This document shows, piece after piece, positions 35,520 through 46,110 of a stretch of DNA of 64,000 nt. Both the position numbers and the translations under genes were made by a program. The DNA comes from Reticulitermes speratus (Eukaryota > Arthropoda > Insecta > Blattodea > Rhinotermitidae). The stretch covers positions 24,253,711 to 24,317,710 of the forward strand of contig JAJKFL010000012.1 of the NCBI GenBank assembly GCA_021186555.1, written 5' to 3'. How positions within the stretch are numbered: position 1 is the stretch's first letter; the number at the start of each line of letters is the position of its first letter. The notes under the pieces were generated by a model, which had not been told where the DNA came from, did not search any database, and worked only from the letters and a program-made list of their open reading frames with translations.

Positions 35520-37030
35520 CTCCGTGGATTTATTTAGTTAGTTATTTAGTTAACTGGTTAGGGGATTATTATCCAAATCAAAATTAATTTCGAGCTGCCA
35601 CTGTTCGTGTCGACGCCTGTCTCGAATACCAAATTTAATCTAGGCCAATATCTGTTGAGCAGTTCCACAGGTGAATCAATGCGGGCGGACGGACAGTCCT
35701 GATGTTTTCATGATGCGCCAGTTTTATTTGCTTTGTGCAAAGAACGCCTAAAACAGCGGGCTGTCGCTACGGTATGCCAGGACTGGGAAGCTCGACAAGG
35801 CCACCACAAATGCACAGGTGCGTGATGATGATGATGTCATTCTTATAGTAATTTCATTTTGCAGGTAAGTTCCTGTGGACGGTCGCTTGTGGATATCATG
35901 GCGGGCACGTTGGCAGTGTGGACGTAATGGCGCGGACAAGAGCAAGTACAGCTGTCGTCTTCCTGCTTCCGTGAGTGTGTGAGTGTGTGGGCAGAATGTA
36001 ATGAGTGCTAGTGTCCAAATGGTTCTGTTGAAGCGAAAGATTTGCGGCGTTTTGCATTCTTTTTTGAAACCCTTTTCTTCAAAAGTTTACGTATTTTTAA
36101 TTATACGTGTCATTAGTCAGTTTATATTTAGATGTAAACTAATTAACTAACACACCGCCTGTCATGAAACACGAAAGTTTATTACAGTGTCCAGAGAAGT
36201 CGGCAGTACGTTCCACGTCTGCATGTCCTGTCACTTTAACATCCATACGGTACGGTCACCCCGTTCCAGGTCACTGTCACTGTCTTGTTACCGTTCACGA
36301 TTACGTTCTCTTGTTATTCGACTTTACAAGCCTGTAAACTATGCAGATGAAACAACATCGTTAAATAATCTGAGAATCGGTCACTGTAACAAAATAACTG
36401 ATCTTTTTCTATCCATTGAACTTGTTGATTTTGTCGTTTAGTGCTGAAAAATCGTTACCGAAGATTTCTATTGATTCATGCCCTTCAGTCATGAGATTCG
36501 TGTAAACCGCATGAAGGGTCAGGTCGTGCCTCACAGTAAACACCCAGCCTCGCCATCACAAAAACGCTACCATTAAATGCTCGTCGGGAAATAAGAGCTG
36601 TTTTTTTTAGAATCTTATGAAAACACGAATTCGATGTGTACAGGAACCAGAGTTTTCTAATGTTAAATCAGGCGGTACATATAGTAACCACCGTGCTTTG
36701 CGGAGTTACTGTCGGTTTTAAACTCACAGGAAAAATATTTACCTTGGTCTGGCAGGTTCTAATCCACACGCATGTAATGGTTTTGCGTCTAATGAAGTTC
36801 TGCTTCGGAACTTTTTATGCCTCTTCGCTGTCTCTTCTTTATATTCACAGCAAAAAGTTGCAGTTCTCTTAATAGCCTTAATCTTCCCTCTGTGTTATTG
36901 TTCCCTGAAGGGCCATTATCTTGCACCTGTAGTTTCATTCACTCTCCAGAAAAATATGGAAATTCTCTCCCCCGCCAACTCCACTGTGGGCTTGCTGTGG
37001 AATTTTGATTCGTTTTGTTGGAGGGTATGT
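35520..37030. other. No gene recognised
   Basis: Unique sequence. Frames up to 84 codons (36187-36441) have no recognised domain. Confidence 0.4.
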
Positions 37031-38009
37031 GAGTAGGTAATGTCGTGTGGAGGGTCGACTTAGCACAGTAGGTAATGTCTGTGAAGGTCGACTTAGCACA
37101 GTAGGTAATGTCGTGTGAAGGGTCGACTTAGCACAGTAGGTAATGTCGTATGAAGGGTCGACTTAGCACAGTAGGTAATGTCGTGTGGAGGGTCGACTTA
37201 GCACAGTAGGTAATGTCGTGTGAAGGGTCGACTTAGCACAGTAGGTAATGTCGTGTGAAGGGTCGACTTAGCACAGTAGGTAATGTCGTATGAAGGGTCG
37301 ACTTAGCACAGTAGGTAATGTCGTGGGGAGGGTCGACTTAGCACAGTAGGTAATGTCGTGTGAAGGGTCGACTTAGCACAGTAGGTAATGTCGTGTGAAG
37401 GGTCGACTTAGCACAGTAGGTAATGTCGTGTGAAGGGTCGACTTAGCACAGTAGGTAATGTCGTGTGAAGGGTCGACTTAGCACAGTAGGTAATGTCGTA
37501 TGAAGGGTCGACTTAGCACAGTAGGTAATGTCGTGTGAGAGGTCGACTTAGCACAGTAGGTAATGTCGTGTGAAGGGTCGACTTAGCACAGTAGGTAATG
37601 CCGTGTGAAGGGTCGACTTAGCACAGTAGGTAATGTCGTATGAAGGGTCGACTTAGCACAGTAGGTAATGTCGTGTGAGGGTCGACTTAGCACAGTAGGT
37701 AATGTCGTGTGAGGGTCGACTTAGCACAGTAGGTAATGTCGTGTGAAGGGTCGACTTAGCACAGTAGGTAATGTCGTGTGAAGGGTCGACTTAGCACAGT
37801 AGGTAATGTCGTATGAAGGGTCGACTTAGCACAGTAGGTAATGTCGTGTGAAGGGTCGACTTAGCACAGTAGGTAATGTCGTGTGGAGGGTCGACTTAGC
37901 ACAGTAGGTAATGTCGTGTGAAGGGTCGACTTAGCACAGTAGGTAATGTCGTGTGAAGGGTCGACTTAGCACAGTAGGTAATGTCGTGTGAAGGGTCGAC
38001 TTAGCACAG
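37031..38009. repeat. 35-bp minisatellite, ~28 copies
   Basis: The unit contains GTCGACTTAGCACAGTAGGT and is 35 bp. Variants at one site (TCGTGTGAAG, TCGTATGAAG, TCGTGTGGAG) recur through the array in a partly periodic order, suggesting block duplication. Each unit carries a SalI-type GTCGAC site. Confidence 0.97.
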
Positions 38010-38048
38010 CACTTCCTTGGCTTTTGTGAGTTAAACTTAAGTATGTTT

Positions 38049-38087
38049 GGTGGATGGATGGATGGATGGATTGGTGGATGGATGGAC
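38049..38087. repeat. (GGAT)n microsatellite
   Basis: GATG/TGGA-type simple sequence directly after the 35-bp array. Confidence 0.95.
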
Positions 38088-38321
38088 GTACGGGAGCATG
38101 GATGAGTGGATGAATGTACAGACGAAAGGATTGAAGCGTGAAGAAAAGGTGTGTCCAGACGCAGAGACAGGTAGATAAAAGGACGAGCGGGCGGACGAAC
38201 TGTAGATTTGGCGAGCATAGATTGACGCCTGGACTTAACTTCGGCATGGATAGACGAGCTACAGATTTCGGATTCCTTGGTTTTTATACTTAACAAAGTC
38301 TTAACAGAAGTGAGTAAGGTA

Positions 38322-38499
38322 ACGTGCTGAGAACCGCGCTCTTCGGGGGTATTACGCGGCGTCGAGTGGTAATCCTTTACCGATGTTTCGGGACGTGTCG
38401 GTCCCATATTTAAGAGTCAAGAAGTCTCGAAACGTCGGTAGAGGTTAACAACTCGACGCTGCTTGATATCCCAGAAGAGCGCAGTTCTCATCAGCATCG
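38322..38499. mobile_element. Foldback unit F1 with hammerhead-like remnants
   Basis: Left arm AACCGCGCTCTTCGGGGGTA through GCGGCGTCGAG is the inverted match of the right arm CTCGACGCTGC through GAGCGCAGTTCTC. The inner ends of both arms carry CCGAAACRTCGG (left on the minus strand, right at 38427-38437). On the minus strand the left arm keeps stem II GGGAC/GTCCC, but the core is mutated (TTAAATA). Same architecture as 41291 and 52754. Confidence 0.75.
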
Positions 38500-38999
38500 T
38501 GGTGGAGGTCTGTAATGGCGGAAGGTATCGCGCTGTTTGAAGACGATTGTACTGAATGCTGCATATTCATTTCTTAGAAATGCACAGTTAGTTGATACCA
38601 GTCGTCATTGCTTTCTGTGCCAAACGTTCCGCTGCTCTTGTTGTTCGTACGAAACCGGGCGTGTATGTGATATAGACTGTCCAAAGAAGACCCATAAAAA
38701 TAAAAACTGGTGCACATGCCATTCCTTATAGAAGTGGTGAAAAAGTTTGACAATTTAAACGGATCCGAACTTGCACTTGTGAGGTATCTGAAGATTGCTA
38801 GAAGGGAGAAACAGAAAGGTTCTTTACCGACGTGTGTACCGACTCCGGTTTCTCGTTGGACAACGTGCTTATCTCCATAGCAGCAGTAATTACGTGAAAG
38901 GTGCCGATCCTTTATTTGTTAATGCCAAACTGTATTGCTGTCGTATACGCATAACTCAGTCTGCACGCACAGTATCCGCTGTGGGCTGTCGTGTGCAGT
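38500..38999. other. No gene seen
   Basis: Unique sequence. A 64-codon Cys-rich frame at 38537-38731 has no recognised family. Confidence 0.4.
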
Positions 39000-39478
39000 A
39001 CTGCCTTCCCGAATGTGACTCGTTCGTTCATCTTGTAGTCTGTCTTACGTCAGGTTCGTAGCCTCTTCCAAAGCGAGTTCTCCATAGGGTGCGATCTAGT
39101 TCTTCCTCTTTGAATTTACAGTATCTTCTCTTTTCCTTAAGGTCATCCAGTAGCTTCTTACGTCTTCTTCCTCGTCGTCCCGTCATTTCCTTACCTCTAA
39201 CTTTCCTTCAATCACCTGTTTCAGAAGGCAGTTTCTACGCAAGATGTGACCAATCCAGTTAGCCTTTCTTCTTTTTATTGTATGTACGATATTCCTCTCC
39301 TCCTTGACTCTGTGTAATACTTCTCCATTTCTCACACGATCGGTCCAACTGATCTCCATTCTTCTCCAGCACCACATTTCAAAACTTTCCAGATACTTCT
39401 GATCTACTTTCCGAAGTGTCCACGTTTCAGCACCACACAAAGCTATGCTCCAAACGTAGCACTTTGCTAGGTTTTCTA
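39000..39478 (-). pseudogene. Non-LTR reverse transcriptase C-terminal fragment
   Basis: Minus-strand reading LAKCYVWSIALCGAETWT, then LRKVDQKYLESFEMWCWRR, SWTDRVRNGEVLHRVKEE, RKANWIGHILRRNCLLKQVI, and after a frameshift LLDDLKEKRRYCKFKEEE and DRTLWRTRFGRG. This is the post-RT region of a non-LTR retrotransposon family distinct from the RTE copies. The catalytic RT core and 5' half are missing. Confidence 0.85.
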
Positions 39479-39713
39479 TTTTATTTGTCTAACAGAAAAA
39501 AAAGCCTACGGTCTACATTCTTTTCTTTTACTTCGGCTGTATTGCCAACCCAAAAAAACGGGGATGGGGATTCCGTGAAAATTTTCAGTGTGGTAAAGGG
39601 TTCCACAGACCAGAAAGTTTGAAAACTCGGTTTATATGTAGTAATCTAATACGCAATTTTACAATAATTGTAATCACTTTGTATTGTGGTTATTATTATA
39701 CAAATGCAATTCA

Positions 39714-40200
39714 TTTTGTAGCTGTAGCTTGTCTAGCCTACACTACATCCGGACCTGTGACACTGTTTGTAGCTGTAGCTTGTCTAGCCTACACGTACAT
39801 CCGGACCTGCCTGCATCACATGTTTGTAGCTGTAGCTTGTCTAGCCTACACGTACATTCGGACCTGCCTGCATCACATGTTTGTAGCTGTAGCTTGTCTA
39901 GCCTACACGTACATTCGGACCTGCCTGCATCACATGTTTGTAGCTGTAGCTTGTCTAGCTTACACGTACATCCGGACCTGCCTGCATCACATGTTTGTAG
40001 CTGTAGCTTGTCTAGCCTACACGTACATCCGGACCTGCCTGCATCACATTGTATTGTAGCTGTAGCTTGTCTAGCCTAACAACGTACATCCGGAACCTGC
40101 CATGCATCAACTGTTTGTAGCTGTACTTGGCATAAGCCTAACACGTACATTCCGGACTGCCTGCATCACAGGGTTTGTGTCTGAGCTTTGTCTAGTCCTA
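39714..40200. repeat. 57-bp minisatellite, ~8.5 copies
   Basis: The unit contains TTTGTAGCTGTAGCTTGTCT, ACACGTACATCCGGACCTGC and CTGCATCACATG, 57 bp apart. As 57 is 19 codons, long frames persist. Copies after 40060 decay with many single-base insertions and losses. Confidence 0.95.
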
Positions 40201-40476
40201 CACGAATGGACGAGTCACGTTTGTGTAGTTGGCGCCTACACGATGGACGATACATTTTTCGCAGTGATAGACGTAAGCAGCACATGGACGAACGTTTCCT
40301 TTGGTCCCAACCTTGAAAAGAGGCGTAATGGAACTGGCGGAAGGCGCGGACTTCTAAGCGCTTCGGTTCTCTTCGTCGTTGGCATAACAGAGACAAAGAA
40401 AACACAGCGTTCATGTACCTGGATCTGACACGGAGACAGATGCAGTTTGCTGAGCTTTGGTGAGTGCTGGATTGTG

Positions 40477-41245
40477 TTTGTGTAGTTTTGGAACGCCACA
40501 CGATGGACGAAGGTAGTTTGTGTAGTTTTGGAACGCCACACGATGGACGAAAGTAGTTTGTGTATTTTTGGAACGCCACACGATGGACGAAGGTAGTTTG
40601 TGTAGTTTTGGAACGCCACACGATGGACGAAGTTAGTTTGTGTAGTTTTGGAACGCCACACGATGGAGAAAGTAGTTTGTGTAGTTTTGGAACGCCACAC
40701 GATGGACGAAAGTAGTTTGTGTATTTTTGGAACGCCACACGATGGACGAAGGTAGTTTGGGTAGTTTTGGAACGCCACACGATGGACGAAGTTAGTTTGT
40801 GTAGTTTTGGAACGCCACACGATGGAAGAAAGTAGTTTGTGTAGTTTTGGAACGCCACACGATGGACGAAGGTAGTTTGTGTAGTTTTAGAACGCCACAC
40901 GATGGACGAAGGTAGTTTGTGTAGTTTTGGAACGCCACACGATGGACGAAGGTAGTTTGTGTAGTTTTGGAACGCCACACGATGGACGAAGGTAGTTTGT
41001 GTAGTTTTGGAACGCCACACGATGGACGAAGGTAGTTTGTGTAGTTTTAGAACGCCACACGATGGACGAAGGTAGTTTGTGTAGTTTTAGAACGCCACAC
41101 GATGGACGAAGGTAGTTTGTGTAGTTTTGGAACGCCACACGATGGACGAAGGTAGTTTGTGTAGTTTTGGAACGCCACACGATGGACTAAGGTAGTTTGT
41201 GTAGTTTTGGAACGCACACACGATGGACGAAGGTAGTTCCGGATG
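40477..41245. repeat. 40-bp minisatellite, ~19 copies
   Basis: The unit is TTTGTGTAGTTTTGGAACGC followed by CACACGATGGACGAAGGTAG. No stop occurs in any minus-strand frame, so 40-residue repeats spanning three units remain open (284-codon frame 40166-41020). A lone diverged unit at 40221-40253 lies upstream of the array. Confidence 0.97.
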
Positions 41246-41290
41246 TAAATGTAGCAGCTGTCAGACCCCAGTACAGCTGCCTGGAGATGG

Positions 41291-41532
41291 TCTGACCTCT
41301 TGTGGGGTATTACGCAGCGTTGATAGTTCTGTACCGACGTTTCGGGACTATCGTTGCCATCTTCAAGGGTCAAGAAGACCAAGAAGAAAACTTTCTTATT
41401 GGACTTCTTGACCCTTGAAAATGGGACCGATAGGTTGTCCCGAAACGTCGGTACAGAACTACCAATCATCGCCGCGTAATATTCCAGAAGAGCGCAGATC
41501 TCAGTTACATCGCGGCGGAAGCCTGAAATCAC
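41291..41532. mobile_element. Foldback unit F2 with paired hammerhead-like cores
   Basis: The arms meet head-to-head. The minus-strand core TTGAAGA plus T with GAAACGTCGG is at 41333-41366, and the plus-strand core TTGAAAA (41415-41421), stem II GGGAC/GTCCC (41423-41427 with 41437-41441), GAA, ACGT, C is at 41442-41449. Outer arms carry TATTACGC(A/G)GCG and the right one continues CCAGAAGAGCGCAGATCTC. Both cores have lost C3, so neither looks functional. Confidence 0.75.
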
Positions 41533-41539
41533 GTCTGAC

Positions 41540-42785
41540 CTCTTCGTTGTTGTGTCAGAGAATGTGCGGCGTTAATTTGGACACTGATTATTAACACAAG
41601 TGCGTATGTGACTGTGTGACGTAGTGCTTTGTCACGTCCTTACCTTACACCATTACTTTAATGCGTGAACATTAAGTGTGTAAGTTGAAATACCATGCCG
41701 GCATGCCAGGTGTAATGTTGCTCATGAGGTGTAATTTAAGGGAGGCTGCGCTGCTTTCTGAATTTTGTTGAAAATGAACACCATAAAACACGTTTTGCAA
41801 ATTTAGTTGAAAATAAATGCCACAAAACATGACCTTTAATACTGCAGTATTTTTGCAACAGTGTGTTTATGGATCAGTATAGCTGCTGTTTATTCTGGGG
41901 GTCACACAAAACTTAAACACGCTTTTTGAGCAAATTGCAGAGCTTTGTGTTTGAGTGGCGGTCGTACGTGTAAGTGTATTGTTGTGCTTGAAAGGGTCAG
42001 AACGAGGGGCTAGATATTAGGAGCAATTAGGGCGAGGGACTGAAGTAAATTACAGAGTGACACTTGTTAGTAGTGCATAGTGATGACTAGTACCTGCACG
42101 ACGGAGTACATCCAACTCCCGAAACGTCGTGTTGGTCCAATCTTAAAAAGTGACGGTGTCCGTATGGCACTGACAGAGTGAACGAACCATTGTCAGTCAC
42201 AGAGCTTTCTACAGTAATTAATAACGTACCGATCTATCAAATCGATCATTTAAAGTTCTGTCGATCTTTCTAGCCTGAATACCGCGCACGCATTCGAAAG
42301 GATGCATGCTGGAACTAGGTTAAAATTCTCTGCCAACGTTGTAGAGTGTAAATGATTGTCATGTACTTGTTGCGTGCGATTGGTTAGAGCGTCAGTTTTA
42401 TTGTTTTAGTTGGCAGCTGAGGTACAAGGTTCTAAACCAGGAAACAAGATTGTACCCGTACTCTACTGACCTCATTAGGAGCAGCTTCTCTGCACATGCG
42501 GACTGCTAGGTGACAAATGCCATCTAATAACATCCTGACTTTGTCACGCAACGCATGTTCATTTTTTCTTCCCGGAACCGTTTCGAATGAGTCGATACGA
42601 GCTCTTGACAATGTGGACTGGGGCGCGCTGCAGCTCTCAACATGTTCTGACTGTCTGTATTGTGTAAACCAGAGAGTTCATCACAGCTTCAACAAAATGC
42701 GCCTTTGGTTTCTGTTCTGAGTCATTTGAGTCGACTGAGCATTCTGAAGCTTGCTGTGTGGTGGGATGTGATGTCTTATGATTCG
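41540..42785. other. No gene seen; weak motifs
   Basis: At 42095-42135 CACGAC ... CCCGAAACGTCGTG forms another hairpin of the same family (GGAGT/ACTCC stem, no CTGANGA). A degenerate tRNA-like stretch (GATTGGTTAGAGCGTC) lies at 42380-42450. Frames are short. Confidence 0.4.
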
Positions 42786-42789
42786 TACA

Positions 42790-42837
42790 TGGTCACGAAG
42801 TTTCGGAAGAACTTAATGCCTCCATCTTCAGGTATGG
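42790..42837 (-). ncRNA. Degenerate hammerhead-like motif
   Basis: Minus strand: CTGAAGA (42831-42825), one T, GGA..TCC short stem, GAA (42804-42802), then ACTTCG where the family has ACATGT. Stem I barely pairs. Probably an inactive relative. Confidence 0.35.
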
Positions 42838-43734
42838 GTACTCACTGCCACGAGAATGCCTAGTCTTGCACAGTGCAGATTCTTGCGCGTTTTTGCACCT
42901 GCCAGTCTGTTTGCGTGTAGCGGAGCCTAACATCGTGTTACGTCTAATATTGACCATTCGCAGTCTGTCTCCGGGCAGCCAAGTTCTGCAGAAGTTAGTG
43001 CTCACAGAGCTGGTCAGGAACTTGGGCCCGCCACTCATGGATGCAGAACTTATTCCGTGTTCCCAGGCACTGTCCTGTTCCACATAAATCCACCCCACAC
43101 ACACACACACTCACACACTCACCATATCTCGTGTAAGTTCGTTCATAATATTGTCCTCCCATCTCCTCCCATGTCTTCCAAGTGGTCTGTTTGTTCAGGC
43201 TTTGCGGCTGAAAGTGTGAATGCGTCTTTCATTTTATTTACTTTTCCTGTTAGGTCCACGTATTCTGCTCGGCACATTGTTTAAAAATTCCGTCAGTATA
43301 TGTAATTTATTTGATGTGAGAAACGGAATTTCGCACTACTACAAAGCAGGTTAAATTAGTTTTGTGTGTTTTAATCTGTAAGTTTTAACAGCAGACGGAA
43401 GTTAGAAGATTCTGGACTGAGTGGTAGCAAGAGTTCCTGGAACTGAATTCAGTTCCTTCGTGTATGGCATTTTAATATACCAGTGCCTTTGTTAAATATC
43501 TAATTAAATTACAAATTTATTAGTTATCATGGTGTTGATACTGGCATGCAGGAAATTCACTTCGTCTCCATTGGCTATAAGAATGTTACATGTATTTCGT
43601 TTAATATACACGAGACAGAAAAATGTTGAAGATAAGAATTTCAGATCTTAATTTAACACAAAGCCTAGGGTAGCATATAAAAGTGTAATTTGGTGTCTTT
43701 ATAACGGATGTGCGCAGATGCAGACTGTTTGAGA
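42838..43734. other. No gene seen
   Basis: Short CA run near 43092-43125. A 105-codon minus frame (42793-43110) is unrecognised. Confidence 0.4.
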
Positions 43735-43930
43735 ACGTGACGCCGAAGGTAATAATTTGGACCTAAAAAGGATGACGTAACGAGAAGCTGCAGAAAATTA
43801 CGTGTTGGCAGTTGCATAATCATCAAGGAGGATGGGATGGGTGTAAAGACGAAAAGTGTAAACAGAAGTGAGATCGCCGGAGGCCAGGCCGCTATTAGCT
43901 TCTCAAAAGCTCCGTGCAGTGAGTTGTTTG
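43735..43930 (+). pseudogene. Very decayed RTE-like fragment
   Basis: GGACCTAAAAAGGATGACGT (GPKRDEVT-like), AATCATCAAGGAGGATGGGA and AGCTTCTCAAAAGCTCCG follow the order of the 35030 copy. Weak similarity, with frames destroyed. Confidence 0.45.
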
Positions 43931-44109
43931 CTGACGTTCAAATTAGGACAGGACATAGCCTATTGAAATTTTAAAACATGCTTGCAGTTAATAGAATTGT
44001 CAAAGTGTCTATAGAGTGCTAGTCATTTTGTGCGTCAAGGCAGTGCTGATTGTATTTGGCCTGCCTATTTTGGAGAAGATACGGCACAAAGTGGTGCTGG
44101 CGTAACTGA

Positions 44110-44225
44110 TGTCATTTCTGGCATTGCTCGATAGCCTGTAGTCACGATAGCCGATATCGCGGCTGGGATTCGAACTGGGACCCGTTGGTGTGCGTCTCAC
44201 TACAGCAGCTGGACTTTGACTTGCC
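44110..44225 (-). mobile_element. Possible tRNA-derived SINE
   Basis: On the minus strand CCAGCTGCTGTAGTGAGACG is followed by CCCAGTTCGAATCCCAGCCG, giving a good box B (GTTCGAATCC) but no clear box A. It could also be a tRNA pseudogene. Confidence 0.4.
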
Positions 44226-44385
44226 GGCCCCTCGTGTCGATGGTTGCGAATATGCAGTCGCGGACAGCCGACAAGGAGTGGTCCTCCAGCTTGGGTGTTG
44301 GGCGAGGTGCTAACAACTCCTCACCGTAAAAAATTACCATGTTACGAAACACTATACAGAGCCTCGAACCTGGACTGATTCTTTG
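44200..44385 (-). mobile_element. Dispersed repeat, second copy (YGEEL...LEDH...VRD)
   Basis: Minus strand reads FYGEELLAPRP, PKLEDHSLSAVRDC. It matches 34790-34985 and lies head-to-head with the RTE endonuclease start at 44395. Confidence 0.65.
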
Positions 44386-44666
44386 GTGCGACTTAAGCAA
44401 TGGAAAAGGAACATGAGATTTGGAACTTGGAACGTAAGGAGCCTGTATAGGTCAGGGTCACTTATGACAGTGGCCAGGGAATTAGCGAGGTACAAATTAG
44501 ATTTAGTGGGTGTACAGGAGGTTAGGTGGGACAAAGGAGGTGCATGGACTGGATTGATATGGCTCAGGATAGGGACAGGTGGCGGGATCTTGTGAGTGCG
44601 GTAATGAACCTTTGGGTTCCATAAAACGCGGGGAATTTCTTGACTAGCTGACGACCTGTTAGCTTC

Positions 44667-46065
44667 GGTTCCATGACAAAAGCCCACACGACAATTGCGC
44701 ACAGATAAAACCCCACTGTCATGAATGCTCACAGGAAAAATACCCACACCGATAAATGCTCACACGGATATATGCTCACACGGATGAATGCTCACACGGA
44801 TTAATGCTCACAAGGATAATTGCTCACAAGGATAAATGCTCACACGGACAAATGCTCACACGGGCGAATTGTCACACAGGAAAGTAATGGTAGTGTAATG
44901 AGGGGGACGAGGTTGAAATATCGCGCTGACTGTAACAGAGACATAGCCTACACGCTAACCTAAGTTTGTGTCCAGTGGCCATTCCCTTCATATACAAAAC
45001 AGAGACATAGCCTGAACGCTAACCTAAGTTTCTGTCCAGTGGCCATTCACTTAATATACAAAACAGAGACATAGCCTGAACGCTAACCTAAGTTTGTGTC
45101 AAGTGGCCATTCACTTAATATACAAAACAGAGACATAGCCTGAACGCTAACCTAAGTTTGTGTCCAGTGGCCATTCACTTAATATACAAAACAGAGACAT
45201 AGCCTACACGCTAACCTAAGTTTGTGTCCAGTGGCCATTCCCTTCATATACAGAACAGAGACATAGCCTGAACGCTAACCTAACTTTGTGTCCAGTGGCC
45301 ATTCACTTAATATACAAAACAGAGACATAGCCTGAACGCTAACCTAAGTTTGTGTCCAGTGGCCATTCACTTAATATACAAAACAGAGACATAGCCTACA
45401 CGCTAACCTAAGTTTGTGTCCAGTGGCCATTCCCTTCATATACAGAACAGAGACATAGCCTGAACGCTAACCTAACTTTGTGTCCAGTGGCCATTCACTT
45501 AATATACAAAACAGAGACATAGCCTGAACGCTAACCTAAGTTTGTGTCCAGTGGCCATTCACTTAATATACAAAACAGAGACATAGCCTGAACGCTAACC
45601 TAACTTTGTGTCCAGTGGCCATTCACTTAATATACAAAACAGAGACATAGCCTGAACGCTAACCTAACTTTGTGTCCAGTGGCCATTCACTTAATTTACA
45701 AAACAGAGACATAGCCTACACGCTAACCTAAGTTTGTGTCCAGTGGCCATTCCCTTCATATACAGAACAGAGACATAGCCTGAACGCTAACGTAACCTAA
45801 TTCTTGTATGTGCGTACTTTCCTGTGTGACAATTCGTCCGTGTGAGCATTCGCCCGTGTGAGCATTTGTCCGTGTGAGCATTTATCAATGTGAGCATTTA
45901 AACTTGTGAGCAATTATCCTTGTGAGCATTCATCCGTGTGAGCATATATCCGTGTGAGCATTTATCGGTGTGGGTATTTTTCCTGTGAGCATTCATGACT
46001 GTGGGGTTTTATCTGTGCGCAATTGTCGTGTGGGCTTTCGTCGTGTGCGCATTTATCCGGTCACC
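44667..46065. mobile_element. Foldback/Mutator-like element, 1.4 kb, 9-bp TSD
   Basis: GTTAGCTTC flanks it exactly (44658-44666, 46066-46074). About 230-bp inverted arms consist of short repeats of the type AATGCTCACACGGATA. Left 44690-44885 matches the reverse complement of 45825-46040, including landmarks CCCACACGACAATTGCGCAC and AATTGTCACACAGGAAAGTA. The right arm has one extra ~16-bp subunit near the tip. The core is a 64-bp tandem array. No coding capacity. Long TIRs made of tandem subrepeats with a 9-bp duplication are characteristic of Foldback and some Mutator-like elements. Confidence 0.88.
44937..45793. repeat. 64-bp tandem array (core of the Foldback-like element)
   Basis: AGAGACATAGCC recurs at 44937, 45001, 45065, 45129 and onward at 64-bp spacing, about 13 copies. 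Two unit variants (TACACG...CCCTTCATATACAG and TGAACG...ACTTAATATACAAA) alternate in blocks, indicating multi-unit duplications. Confidence 0.96.
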
Positions 46066-46110
46066 GTTAGCTTCTCAAGAAGGACTCTGCTCCATGGAGT
46101 TAGTTAGCTG

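Larger units (their letters stand above)
44395..46110 (+). pseudogene. RTE copy: endonuclease start fused to tail, split by a transposon
   Basis: 44400-44540 reads [20 protein letters not shown] then [18 protein letters not shown], the start of an RTE-type APE endonuclease. It is joined directly to [17 protein letters not shown] C-terminal sequence at 44541, so the rest of the endonuclease and all of the RT were removed. The 3' end is interrupted at GTTAGCTTC by the Foldback-like element and resumes at 46066 (AGCTTCTCAAGAAGGACTCT). Confidence 0.8.

Noticed and set aside
39714..40200. 146-codon frame with AVACLAYT repeats as a membrane protein
   Set aside because: It is the 57-bp (19-codon) array read in frame, with no conserved flank.
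40166..41532. Frames of 97-284 codons with WRSKTTQT-type repeats as proteins
   Set aside because: They follow from a stop-free 40-bp tandem unit; flanks show no coding character.
45780..45800. Insect telomeric repeat (TTAGG)n, from AACCTAA-like bases
   Set aside because: Only isolated AACCTAA words within the 64-bp array; no TTAGG tandem run anywhere.
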